64,000 nt of DNA from positions 2,356,001 to 2,420,000 of the forward strand of contig NC_134745.1 in assembly GCF_050436995.1 (NCBI RefSeq), read 5' to 3'. The DNA comes from Anticarsia gemmatalis (lineage: Eukaryota > Arthropoda > Insecta > Lepidoptera > Erebidae). Positions within the stretch are counted from its first letter, which is position 1, and each line of letters begins with the position of its first letter. The position numbers and the translations under genes were made by a program. The notes below the pieces were generated by a model. That model made no database searches. It was not told where the DNA came from and was given only the letters and a program-made list of their open reading frames with translations. Below are positions 1 to 11,300 of this stretch, one piece after another.

Positions 1-796
1 GATGGGAGAACCCGTCTGTTACGTACAATTTAACTAACAAAAAACCGGACGTACATAAAAACGTATGAAAATTATATTTACTTAGCAATTATTTTGGGGA
101 AAATACAGAAAAAAGTTCATGAACCGTTGAAAGGCGAGGGTTTTGCCAGATATATAGATAATCAGATGATTCAGTTGTAATTTACCGAATTATGAGGTGT
201 AGGACTCCCCTTTTCAGACGGTTACAGTATTATTTTGGTCATATAGCATAATAGTGTTTCAGTAAATCCCTATCTAGATATGGTATGAATCTGAATTTTG
301 CGTTCTTACCAAAGGGAGAAGAAAGTGCATGTTCAATCAATCCTTATTCTATAAATTTCGATTAAGACCAAACAGAAGACTTTATTAAAAAATATTTAAG
401 TTCAAAACAATATGTTCCTTTTCATTATAAGTTAAATCTTACCTAAAAACTCATAAATTATTTCTATAGGTACTGCTTAGTAGGAAAAAAACCTTTTTTC
501 TCGTGGTTTCCTTCTAAACATAGAGTTTGCTTTCACAGAAAAACAAAGTGTATATTGATTAATTGCTTTAGTAAGTGTTGAGTGCAATGATTATTATCAG
601 TCATTTGATCACGTTTCAAACGCAAGAATCATGACCGTCACGGTTGAAATAAATCAAAAAGGAAAACAAAAGAATAAAAACAACCCACGATGTATTAACT
701 TCCAAATACTGTTAAAATTATTTTAAAAATAAATACCAGATACTTACCCCATCCCAAATAAGACCATTGTTTTTAAGCTACATGATTTGTCATATA
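1..796. other. AT-rich intergenic, no gene seen
   Basis: No reading frame with recognisable protein character, splice context or repeat structure was found on either strand. It lies downstream of the minus-strand Pro/Ser-rich gene. Confidence 0.6.
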
Positions 797-802
797 TTTA
801 AT
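797..802 (-). terminator. Candidate poly(A) signal (ATTAAA) of the Pro/Ser-rich gene
   Basis: An ATTAAA hexamer on the minus strand lies about 90 nt beyond the stop codon of the gene at 893-1852. No AATAAA is closer. The assignment rests only on the hexamer and the distance. Confidence 0.35.
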
Positions 803-892
803 TATTGTGGGTTTAACCAAGTATTTACAACATCTAATTTGCATTTTCATATAATTAGATACAAGTTCTCTATAATTAGAAAAACAATGGCT

Positions 893-1852
893 TTAACTTG
901 CTACGTTAAAAGACATTGAGAAGTTTGTTATTTTCTGATTATCCGGAGATTTGAACACCAACTTCTTATTTCCATTTTGAAAGGTTTTTAAAGCAGTATA
1001 TTTCTTCACTAAATTGGTCTTATTTTCATTATTGGCTGATCTTTTTAGGACATTAGCAGGTCCGCTAGATTTACGTCCATTTTCTTCTTTATGAACCACT
1101 TTTGTTTTCTCAACTGAATCATCTTTATGCATCAACAACAACGCTTCTCTCTTACTAATCGGCCATTTTAATTTTACATCTCCATTTTTAGACACGTAAG
1201 TAAGTAGTGGTTTCAATTCTTCACTATGACTGTCGACCTTCGAAGCATCATTACTTCTTTTTATAGCATATTTCGTTTTCCGTCTTCGCTTCTTTCTTTT
1301 TCTTCTTGGTTTTTCGTCACTGCTATCAGAGTCTGATTCGGAGTATGAGTTTGATTCTGAACAACTTTCTGATGAGAATGAATCGCTTGACGATGAGGAA
1401 TATGAAGACTCATCACTGGAAGAAGAACGAGACGACTCTAAAGCATTGTTAGGGTATCGATTAGGCATCACTACAATTTGTGGAAAAGGCAAAGGCATTT
1501 GCATAGGCGGTGGCCCCACAGGTGCCATGCCAAAAGGCCATGGAATGACAATCTTAATTGACACTGGAGTAGTAGGTTCTTCAGGTTTTTCGGTGGTAGT
1601 ATTTTCTGGTACTATTACTGGTATTGGTATGGGTACCGGTAAAGGGATTTGTACTGCTGGCGGTGGTGGCGGGATCATTGGTACTAGCCCTGGAAATGGT
1701 ATGAATTGAGGATTTGCAGGTGTTAAGCATAGTAGTGTTAGTATTGTCCATATGTGTACCTGGAATCAATAAACAGAACAAAGTGAGAAAAGAAACAATA
1801 TGTAGCTAAAGAAATGGGTCCATCCATTGATAAGTATACTTACGTAAATCAT
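893..1852 (-). CDS. Secreted Pro-rich / acidic Ser-rich / basic low-complexity protein (291 aa)
   Basis: The proposed structure is two coding exons: 1852-1844 (ATG ATT TAC, then donor GTAAGT) and 1759-893, with an 84-nt intron ending TTCCAG. The reading frame stays open upstream of the first in-exon ATG back to that acceptor. Splicing supplies an N-terminus MIYVHIWTILTLLCLTPA, a good signal peptide. After it come, in order: a Pro/Ile/Val-rich stretch (residues about 22-100, with a PPPPP run and repeated P-[IVL]-P steps); an acidic Ser-rich block with many S-S, S-E and S-D pairs; a strongly basic run rich in Arg and Lys; and a Lys/Asn-rich tail. There is only one obvious Cys beyond the signal region. 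A TATA-like box lies about 85 bp upstream of the ATG. I do not recognise the family. The Ser-rich acidic block and secretion fit an extracellular matrix, silk or mineral-binding protein, but that is inference. The open exon is certain; the 9-nt exon is a prediction. Confidence 0.75.
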
Positions 1853-1936
1853 GTTTTTAAAATATGTAAGCAAACAAAAGAGGTAATGTTTTGAAACATT
1901 GTCAGAATAAATGTTATGTAAATCTATGAGGCATTG

Positions 1937-1943
1937 TTTTATA
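1937..1943 (-). promoter_or_regulatory. TATA box (TATAAAA) for the 893-1852 gene
   Basis: TATAAAA on the minus strand sits about 85 nt upstream of the proposed initiator ATG, which would give a 5' UTR of about 55 nt. The spacing is longer than for the cluster genes but compatible with a core promoter. Confidence 0.45.
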
Positions 1944-4253
1944 TTTATGCGCAACTAGCACTCATTTTTTGATTTTGTAACTTTCATAGTATTTTTTATT
2001 GAATTAATAAAATTGAAATATTACATTTGCTGGTTTTATGACTGTTCCAAACACCTAGGTGTGCTACCTACTCGTATTAGGTGCTTGCTGATTTGCCACG
2101 CGTAGAGTGATATTCTAGATTTTGATCAGCCTGTTAAGAACAAAATAATGTTCTTAATTGTTCTACTATAAACTAAATACTAAATATAAACTCGACGACA
2201 GTTACTTTCAAGTTCATTACAGAACTATTATAGTACGGAGAATTTATAGTAATTTTCTGTAATCGATTATAGTATTATTGTTTGAGAACTTGTTTCATTG
2301 TCAACGGTGGGAAAGTTTGAACGCGTCACGCATTCCGACATTACTTCCACTTATTCTAATTTCTTTTGAATAACTTCCATTCATTGTTATTAAACATCAG
2401 ATGAATCTGCCAGCAGTTGGATAAGTTTGTTTTCATAATTAGCTTGATGAAAGATGTCAACAGGTCCTGAAACCTGACTCATAGTTACACGTGCCATATA
2501 ATGATATAATTCACAAATGAAAATATCTTTGTCAATATCAATTTCAACCACATTCAGCGGAAGAATTTTATTAGCAGCTTAACTATCTTCATAAAAAAAC
2601 ATCTGGAACTGTCTTAAGCAGGCCCTCCAAATCAAGGAAATGATCTCCAAAATTTCGCTTAGCAGGTGGCCATTTTAAGAATGGTGCTTTCTAATTATCT
2701 TTTAACACACGATTCTTACGATTGCCTATTGCAATGAATGTTACCAACGCTACCGATTATGAGCTTCTCAAATTGAAACCGTCAAAATAATTATATAAGC
2801 CTATCAACCTTATAAATAATGTAACAAATAGACTAATGACATCATTACTTGCGTCATAACCAGAAGCTGAGGCATCGAAATATTCCCTTACGTTACTGGC
2901 GTTAGTCACAAGGTGGATAATTGTGTTACATGCGCGGTCCCGTCGCGTGACCTGACCGGTTCTCGGCTTTTTATATACACAACATTGTGTTCACAACACC
3001 AATGACCTTGACTTGATGTAAGCTATAAGCTTCAGTATGTATTAAGTTAATGTGGTCAACTGAGTAGGCGACTAAAAGTTGCATGGAGTTATCAACCGGA
3101 AAGGGAATCGCTAGCAAAGTTGTCCAAAATATTATTGACAATTTCGTATAATAACATGTGATGTGTAGCTATCAGAAACAATACATTTTGTGTGTGATTA
3201 CTGATTCCAGTCTAAGTTAAGAATCGTCATTTAAAAGCTTACAAAAAGAGAGTAGAATAAATGTAATGTTATCTCAAATATCTCAAGAATAGAACATGTT
3301 ACTTTGCAGTTGTCTTTCTTGGCAAAAATGTACATTTACTTACTGTTTGTAAAACGTATAAATTTGCATTTACAAATATATAAACCAGTTCAACTACCAA
3401 TATTTGCTTTAAACTTACTCAACAGTATGTTGGTTCTCAATCTCCTAATGCGCAAATATTCTTAGCATCCGATATAATAGCCGTCAATGTAGAACAAATG
3501 CTTGATTAATCAGTTTTTTGTTCAACCATATTTCCATACAGGTGGAATCTCTGACCGTCCGGTTTATGCAAGGCGTCGTGTTATTGTTCGTTTCCTGATA
3601 TTCTAGATTATTTATAAACAAGTCTAGACTGACACTGAACTGATGACTGATGGTGTAAATCGGGTTATTTGCGTCAATTAAAAATGGCAATGTAATGTTA
3701 GTAATAGGGAAACAACAAATAAATGAACATGATTTGATTTGGCATTAATAATGAAATATATCGCAGTTTTATTGAGGATTCTTTGGTGTTAAAATTAGCG
3801 AATAAATTTTGTTCTTTCTTGCAAGTCACTTTTTTAATGGTGCCATAAGTTTTTCAAAAGCATTTAGACATAAGCTAAGCAAGTTAAATTGCCTTTTCCA
3901 ACATCATAATTTCTAGAACTGGAAATAAAACCAGTTGAAAGCTTATGTTAGTATCGTAGATATTGTGACTATTGGTCACGATTCACGAGGATCAAAACAC
4001 AATTACAAAACCAGTCTCGTTTTACTTTTTCTAGATCAATGACGCAGATATCCTGTCTCGAACAAAACCCAATCACCATTGTTATATTTTTAAGATGCAT
4101 TTTAGTAAGCAAAAATAATGTTGAAAATGTTAATATTTGTTCTGTATCTAATAATCTGTATAGGACAGGAACTACGAGTACTAGCGCAAGAGTTAACATT
4201 TCATTGGGTGAAAAAAAGCTGTAAATAAAAATTACTACTATACTGACAGTACT
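1944..4253. other. Intergenic, no supported gene
   Basis: AT-rich sequence on both strands. Short open frames here show no family motif, splice signals or repeat character. I see nothing else I can support. Confidence 0.5.
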
Positions 4254-4434
4254 GTGCCTCGATTTTCTACCACTATCGACTACTGACAACCGGCTAGCTA
4301 TCGAAATTTTGACATTTAGAATGTACTGCCAAAAAAGCTACGACGACCATCAGAGGCGCTGATCCGATTTTCATACAAAATTTCTCGATGACAGTCGGTT
4401 GTTGGTAGTCTATAGTAATAGAGAATCGAGCTAC
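4254..4434. mobile_element. Short inverted-repeat element (MITE), copy A
   Basis: The left end begins GTGCCTCGATTTTCTACC and the right end, read in reverse complement, GTAGCTCGATTCTCTATT. The two ends stay complementary for about 50 nt. The centre carries CAGAGGCGCTGAT, also present in the copy at 4766-4942. There is no coding capacity. The family looks specific to this genome; a larger relative sits at 49422-50151. Confidence 0.6.
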
Positions 4435-4765
4435 TGATGATCTTTCAAATCGTAAACAACACTTCATCTAAGTGTTTTAATAGATTAACACGTTATTCCA
4501 TTTTTTTACGTCGTCTTGCAGCGTGTTTCACAGAAGCTGTCAATGACGCGTATTTAATCGATTCTACGTAACTTTACGAGTGCTCTTAATTGGACGTAAG
4601 TATTTTCCTTAATCATAACTTTTTTTAATGATTGTAAACGTGAGGATATAAATAACGTAAGAGTTTATGTTGTTTGTGGTCGATGGTAGAGTCCTGTTAC
4701 GCACATGTCATATGCCATAAAAATGATTTTTGGAGGCTGTTGAGGGGGTTACAGCAGCTAGATCT

Positions 4766-4942
4766 GTATCTCGATTCTGTACAGTCGGTACTGCTGACTA
4801 TCGAAAGTTTAACATTTAGAATGTACCTACTGCCAAAATAATTCCATCGACGTCCGTCAGAGGCGCTGATCAGATTTTCATACATTTTTTTTCGATGACA
4901 AGCCGGTTGTCGGTAGTTGACAGTAGTAGAGAATCGAACTAC
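4766..4942. mobile_element. Short inverted-repeat element (MITE), copy B
   Basis: Same family as copy A. It begins GTATCTCGATTCTGTAC and ends with the complement GAATCGAACTAC. The shared internal segment includes TTTAGAATGTAC and CAGAGGCGCTGATC. It lies about 330 bp from copy A in the same orientation and directly abuts a degraded third copy. Confidence 0.6.
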
Positions 4943-4946
4943 AGTA

Positions 4947-5103
4947 ACGCCATTCTCTACAGTTGGTCCTATCGAGAATCGACACTTAAACTGTACTTCA
5001 AAAATGTATAGAAGCTCTTCAGGTTTTCCAACATAATTTCTCAACATCTAGCCGCTTGTAGCCGATAGCCAATAGTAGTAGTCAGTAGAGAAACGAGCTA
5101 TAG
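4947..5103. mobile_element. Degraded third copy of the same MITE family
   Basis: It starts CGCCATTCTCTAC, close to a terminal motif, and ends GAGAAACGAGCTATAG, matching the right ends of copies A and B with substitutions. The internal match is weaker, so the borders are approximate. Confidence 0.4.
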
Positions 5104-8016
5104 ATTTTTTGTCATATAGGCAACCGTCTGCCAAACACTCGATCTGTTTCAACAACCGAATATCAGGCGAATTTGTGTTTATGAGAAACAGTGGCTTGTC
5201 AAGTATGTTTATAAAGTGCCGTATTGACGTATTTTTTTGGTGAGCACGATTTATAAGACATATTTTCAAATCCTTCCGTGATACAGCTGTTATTTTTTTG
5301 CAAATATGAATAAAATACGGTATTTTTATTAACTTTTGTTTATGTCATAGAGCGCAACATTGTGCGTCCTCTAAATTTTCTTCCTCTTGTATTACCATAA
5401 CGCCTAGTCATCACAACATCATCATGGTATAAGACTATTATTTAATCCATCATTAGCAATTATAATTTGCAAATTATTCAATATTATTTTTATCTAATCG
5501 GCGAATGTTGACTCCTATTAAGAATTAATTCGGCGAGCCTACTTGTTTAAACGAAAGAATAAAGGCAATAACCGCATTTAATTATGAGAGAATATTACTT
5601 AAATGTTATATATATGTATATATATCAGCTTAGCCTTTCTTCCAAGCAATGTTGGATATTATGGATGGAAATGTTGTTCTGTTAAAATTCCAATCATGAC
5701 AGTGCTTGACTAAAATGCACGCAAAGTTCGTAAATTTTAAATGCTATAAGGTTTTATTAACACTTTATAAAATATGTTTAAAAAAAGAGGGCTTAAACAA
5801 TTAGTTATATTTGTTTTATTCGTATTTTCTCTACAACATTTACTTTAAAATTACTATTAGGTACACCCGAGCGAATCAAATTACAAAAACATAGAAATAA
5901 ACAATCAATTAAAATAATTATTACAACAAATACATCTAAGATCACAAAGAAAATGTTAATTACCTGTCAATTAAAACGATAAACGTAATTATTTATCAAC
6001 GAACGTGAAAAAAAAAACAAAAAGCGCATAGATTAAAAACAGCCAGCATTGTTTTAGAACGTTTATAAAAAGTAAAACGTGCAACCATAGATGTAGGTAC
6101 AAGGAATGCCTAAGATGGCACCCGGATGTGGTCAGATTTATATAAATTATATTTATGTATCTAGTTGCATTTTAAATCGTGACTTTATCCGAGGATGTTT
6201 GTTAAAGAAACGTTTACACAAGGGAATAATATGATTCGAGGAATTGCATAAAACATTTACTGAGGAAGTTATACCTTATCATTGAAATTGATCCAAAAGT
6301 GTCATAAGAAGCCTTCATAAAGTCTACTACCGGAAACCTATGTACAAGAAAATCTTTATTTATATGGGAAAACCATTGCTCACTAAAAGTTCCGAGATTG
6401 TAGTTAAAATGTAGATCTGTTGAAATATTAAGAGTGTAATTTAGTACCACCAGATTTAATGACGCAATAAATACATGCCTATGTATAAGTATAAGTGTAA
6501 AATATAAAAAGGGTCCTTAAAATAATGCCTAGTTCATGCTCTGCTTGCATACTTACCCGACGGAATAGACTCGACAATTATTTATTCATACTTTTTGCAT
6601 ATTATATGTAAGCAACTTTATTCATACAATCTAAACTTAGAATCTAGTTGTCAAAGACATTTAATGGCATCAATTATAGGGAATTATTATGTGACTAATT
6701 TATACTACAAATTGCACCGGTTATTCTTGTAACACCTAGTTATGTGCATATGTGATTGATGCACATAGTCGTATAGATTGTAAATTATGACGATGCATGA
6801 ATAACGCAGTAGTAGTATTTTTCCCATTGACCATTAAAATGACAAATAAAGTTCTACTCTTATCAATAAAGTCCGAAAAATAATAAATATTAAAATGAAG
6901 CGACCGTTTAACTCAAGTTAAAAAGCTATTGCACTCAAACCTTTGGCAAACTATTTGCTAAAGAATGTTTCTTAAGAATTTTTCTATGTATTCGTAAGAA
7001 AACGCATGAAAATCCATTCAGTACCTTTTGTATTTATCACGACCAGACAGCTAGATGCAACGAGCGAACTTTACTTTTCAATGTGATTAATGCCACTTCA
7101 TCAATAACATTTCAAGTTGATCTTCACATTTGAGTAAATCGAAACTTGAATGAGAACACTTTATGATGACAGAATAAGTATTACAATTGTTTACTGCGAT
7201 GTCGAGGGGTGTTAAAAAGTTATACTTAAACACATATTTTTGTGTTAATGTCATTTAGCACAAAATGCCTTACGACTGTAGTTGCCTATACAAATTACAA
7301 TAAGCTTATTTAAGTTTATTGTCAAATCAACGCGAAATATTAATCTACTTATGACAAGTTTAGTCGAAGCTCAGCTCTTGACTATGTCGGACGTAATATT
7401 AATTTTAGCACTTGTTTAATTCAGAAAGTGCATCTCTCTGTTCTATCGTTTTTTTGTATTTTAAATTTCCTTTTCTTTTTCTTGTGATATCATTTTCTTG
7501 TAAACGTTGTGCGCTCTTCGTAATTAAGATCAATTTTACGCTCGCAATGTTTTCTCTGAGACAATCTTATGTAGAAACGTAGAACCGGGAACAGATACTT
7601 TTTTACATACGGCTGACATATTTTATAAATTACTTTGATTTAAATTAACATGTCTTTAGCCTACCCATAAACAAAATAAAAATTAATTGCCAAAATATTC
7701 ATTGAATTTATATTTAAATTTTGTTACGGCAATGAGAATATTTTATATTGGAATGTAATATATTTCGAGAACTTATTTTTAAATGGCATTCTCTACGTTT
7801 CCTAACAGAAAGCACACACAACGGTCTAATGCAATACGTGCTAGTCTATGATATTGGTCGTTTTTTTTACTTTACCACCGGGTATCTCTGGTCTCATAAA
7901 ATTGATAGTCACTATTAAATACATTGCTGCTTTGACCTAACGTGTTAAACACTATCATCGAAAGAATAAAACAATGGACAGCATAGTAGCTTTCAAATAC
8001 TTGTCAACTGAGATAC
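5104..8016. other. AT-rich intergenic upstream of the giant Ser/Gly gene
   Basis: I see no gene, RNA gene or clear repeat. Only short open frames without protein character occur. Confidence 0.5.
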
Positions 8017-8241
8017 GTGATAGCTCCCCAGGACTGCGAAATCTCAGTAAATGGAGTTTCAAGATACTCGAAAAACTTATTTTATAAAAATGTCATTTGT
8101 CACGAGGTAGGTATCCCTCAAGGTGGAATGTTGGTACCCAAGGTATTCGAGTATGTTTCAAGGAGGAATGTTTTGGTATATAATGCTTTGTCAAATCGAA
8201 TGTATCAAAAACATCGGCATCTCATTTATAACCTGTTGTGA
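8017..8241 (+). pseudogene. Possible relic of a reverse transcriptase (PQG motif) in the upstream region
   Basis: A 74-codon frame contains V-N-G-V-S, then V-G-I-P-Q-G-G-M-L-V-P-K-V-F about 20 residues later. In non-LTR reverse transcriptases the order is similar: a V-x-V-N-G segment, then G-[VI]-P-Q-G-x-x-L-x-P-x-L-F. No Y-A-D-D box follows. A homologous stretch reading D-V-G-I-P-Q-G-D-L with a stop codon lies upstream of the paralogue at about 23,070-23,110. It is very short and could be coincidence. It overlaps the distal promoter of the giant gene. Confidence 0.25.
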
Positions 8242-8317
8242 CAATTATACATATTAACAAAACTAATAGTTTTTCCAGCACTGAGTTCCTATACACTTTA
8301 AATTAGCATCCTATGAA

Positions 8318-8324
8318 TATAAAA
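8318..8324 (+). promoter_or_regulatory. TATA box of the giant Ser/Gly/Ile-rich gene
   Basis: TATAAAA lies 45 nt before the initiator ATG at 8363. The same core (AATATAAAAGGA) sits at the same 45-nt distance before the paralogue at 23355. The sequences ATAACCTGTTGTG (8228-8240), GTTTTTCCAG and AGTTCCTAT upstream also recur in the same order in the paralogue, so the whole proximal promoter appears conserved. Confidence 0.75.
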
Positions 8325-8362
8325 GGAAGTTATTTGGTGATCGGCGTCAGAACGAAAGAAAC

Positions 8363-11300
8363 ATGGAGACGATGCGCTGGTGCATCGTCTTCTGCCTCAT
8401 ATTAACTATAACTAATGCGGCAGGTAATTTAATGTCCATAGCAATATTTGTGTTATTTAAATCGTAATAGAATGTTTAAATTAACGTTTTTGTGACAAAT
8501 ATAATCGAAACTTGTTTTTTTAGAAGCCTACTATACTTCTATTTATTTGTTTACTTTTGTTTTCTAGAACGCGGTCGCCGCGGCTTCGGCTTTGGAGGTA
8601 TTGGCAGTGGTAGCAAAGGTGGTTCTGGTATTGGAGGATCTAGCAGTGTTGATGGGACTGGTAGCCTCCTTGTCAAGTCCAAAGAGACTCTTGGCAGCTC
8701 CGTATCAAGTGCTTCAAGCAGCAGTAGTCATGTAGAAACTGGTGGTACTATAGCCGGTGCCATTGATGGCAATACACCTAAAGCGAATATTGGTGAAAGT
8801 ATTGGAGTTGGCCTAAACGGTGGTATAAGCGGCGGCATTGGTTCAGGAATTAGGTCATCTAGTGGTATCATCAGTTCTAGTGCTAGCCACAGAGACAGAA
8901 GCAAAGCAAACATTGATAGCAGCATCGACGCCATTGGCAGCATCGATGGTGGAATTGGATTATCCAGTGGCAGTACAAGTGCCAGTGCTAGTGTTGAAGA
9001 CAGTGCGAGTATTACCAGTGGCATAAGCAATAGTAATGCGGACCTTGGTGGCGGTATCGTGTCAGCCAGTGGTAATATTAGAGGCAGTTCTAGCGACATA
9101 GGTACTGCACATAAAGCTAGTATTGATAGCAGCATCGGCGGTAGTGTCGGTGGCAGTGATATCAGAGGCATTAGTCATGGAGCGGGCATTAGCAGTGGCT
9201 TGTCCAGTGGCAGGATCGGTAGCAGTGCTGGCGTCAATGGAATATCAAGTATTGGTATAAGCGACGACATTGGAAGTAGCGGAACAGCAATTACTGGTAG
9301 AGACATCGGCGGCGGTATCGGCAGTAGCATAAGTCACGGAGCAGGCATAGGCGGGGCTATTAGTTCCTCCAGTGGTAGTGTCAGTAAAAGTACTAATTAT
9401 GAAGAAAGTATCGAAATTAGCATCTCCAGTGCTAGCATTAGAGACGGTATTGGTGAGAGCGATGGTGGTGTTGGTGCTAGCATTGGCAGCAGTAATGGAG
9501 TAGGCATCGGCGGTGGAGTTGGATTATCCAGTGGTAGCCCAAGTGCAAGTGCTGGAGTTGAAGACAGTGCAAGTGTTGCAGGTGGTATCGGCGGTGGAAT
9601 AAGCAGTAGTATTAGTGGTGGTATTGGCAGTGAAATCAGTCGTGGAGCCAACATTGGCAGTGGCATCGGGTTAGCCAGTGGCAGTATTGGTGCCGGTGCT
9701 AGTCAAATAAGCAGTAGGCACGAAGAAAATATTGTCGGGCGCATCGGTGACGGTATTGGCAGCAGTAACAGAGAGGGCGTAAGCGGTGGAATTAAATTAT
9801 GTAGTGGAAGCACAAGTGCCAGTAGCAGTGTTGAAGATAGCGCGAGTATTTCTGGCGGCATCAGCAGCGACATAAGTCGTGGCGCAAACATTCGTGGTGG
9901 TGTGGGATTAGCAAGAGGCAGTATTAGGCACAGTACGAGCCCCACAGACAGTACACACAAAGCAGATATTGCCGGCGCCATTGTCGGTCGCACAGGTGGC
10001 AGCAGTATCGGAGCCGGCATCGACGGTGGAATTGGATTATCCAGTGGAAGCACGAGTGGCACTGGCAGTGTTGATGGCAGCGCGAATATTGCTGGCAGCA
10101 TCGGTAGCAATATTGCTGGCGGCATCAGCAGTGACATTAGTCGTGGCGCAAACATCCGCGGTGGTGTCGGATTATCAAGAGGCAGTATTAGACACAGTAC
10201 GAGCCTCACAGACAGTACACACAAAGCAGATATTCCCGGCGCCATTGTCGGTCGCATAGATGGCAGTACTCATGAAGCAGGCATCCACGGTGAAATTGGA
10301 TTATCTAGTGGTAGCACAAGTACCAATGCTATTAAAGATAGTGGAAGTGTAGCTGGCGTTATCGGAGGCAAAATTAACAGCGATCTTACCGAAGGCTTTG
10401 GAAGCGGCATTCGCGGCAGTGCAAACGTCGGCAGTGATCTCGGGTCAGCCAGTGGCAGTATAAGCACAAGTAGTATCAGCGATGGTTCCTCGAGTGATAG
10501 TACTAGCGCTAACTACATAGCCAGTGCACGTAGAGCGAGCATTGCTGGTGGTATTGGCAGCATTGGTATCGGCTCATCTCGGGGTAGTGTACGTGCTAGT
10601 GCTAGCGACAAAAGTAGCGCACACGTAGTTGATAGCGACATAAGCAGCGATATTAATAGAGTTGGCGGCAGAATTGGCAGCAGCGTTAGTCACGGAGCTG
10701 GCATCGGTGGTACCCTTGGTAGATCAAGGGGTAGTGTACGTGCCACTGTTAGCGACAAAAGCAATTCACACGCAGTTGATGGTGACGTAAGTGGCGATAT
10801 TGGTGGAGCTATTGGCGGCAGTATTGGCAGCGTTAGTTACGGAGCTGGGATCGGCGGTACAATTGGTAGATCAAGGGGTGGCGTACGTGCCACTGTTAGC
10901 GACAAAAGCAATTCACACGCAGTTGATGGTGACGTAAGTGGCGATATTGGTGGAGCTATTGGCGGCAGTATTGGCAGCGTTAGTTACGGAGCTGGGATCG
11001 GCGGTACTATTGGTAGATCAAGGGGTGGCGTACGTGCCAGTGTTGGCGACAAAAGCAATTCACACGCAGTTGATGGTGACGTAAGTGGCGATATTGGTGG
11101 AGTTATTGGAGGCAGTATTGGCAGCAGCATTAGTCACGGAGCTGGCATCGGTGGTACCCTTGGTAGATCAAGGAGTGGCGTACGTGCCAGTGTTGGCGAC
11201 AAAAGCAGCGCACACGCAGTTGATGGCGACATAAGCGGCGATATTGGTGGAGCTATTGGAGACAGTATTGGCAGCAGCGTTAGTCATGGAGCTGGGATCG

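Noticed and set aside
3484..5269. Short minus-strand frames of 68-116 codons
   Set aside because: Several overlap the inverted-repeat MITEs, and none shows protein-family features.
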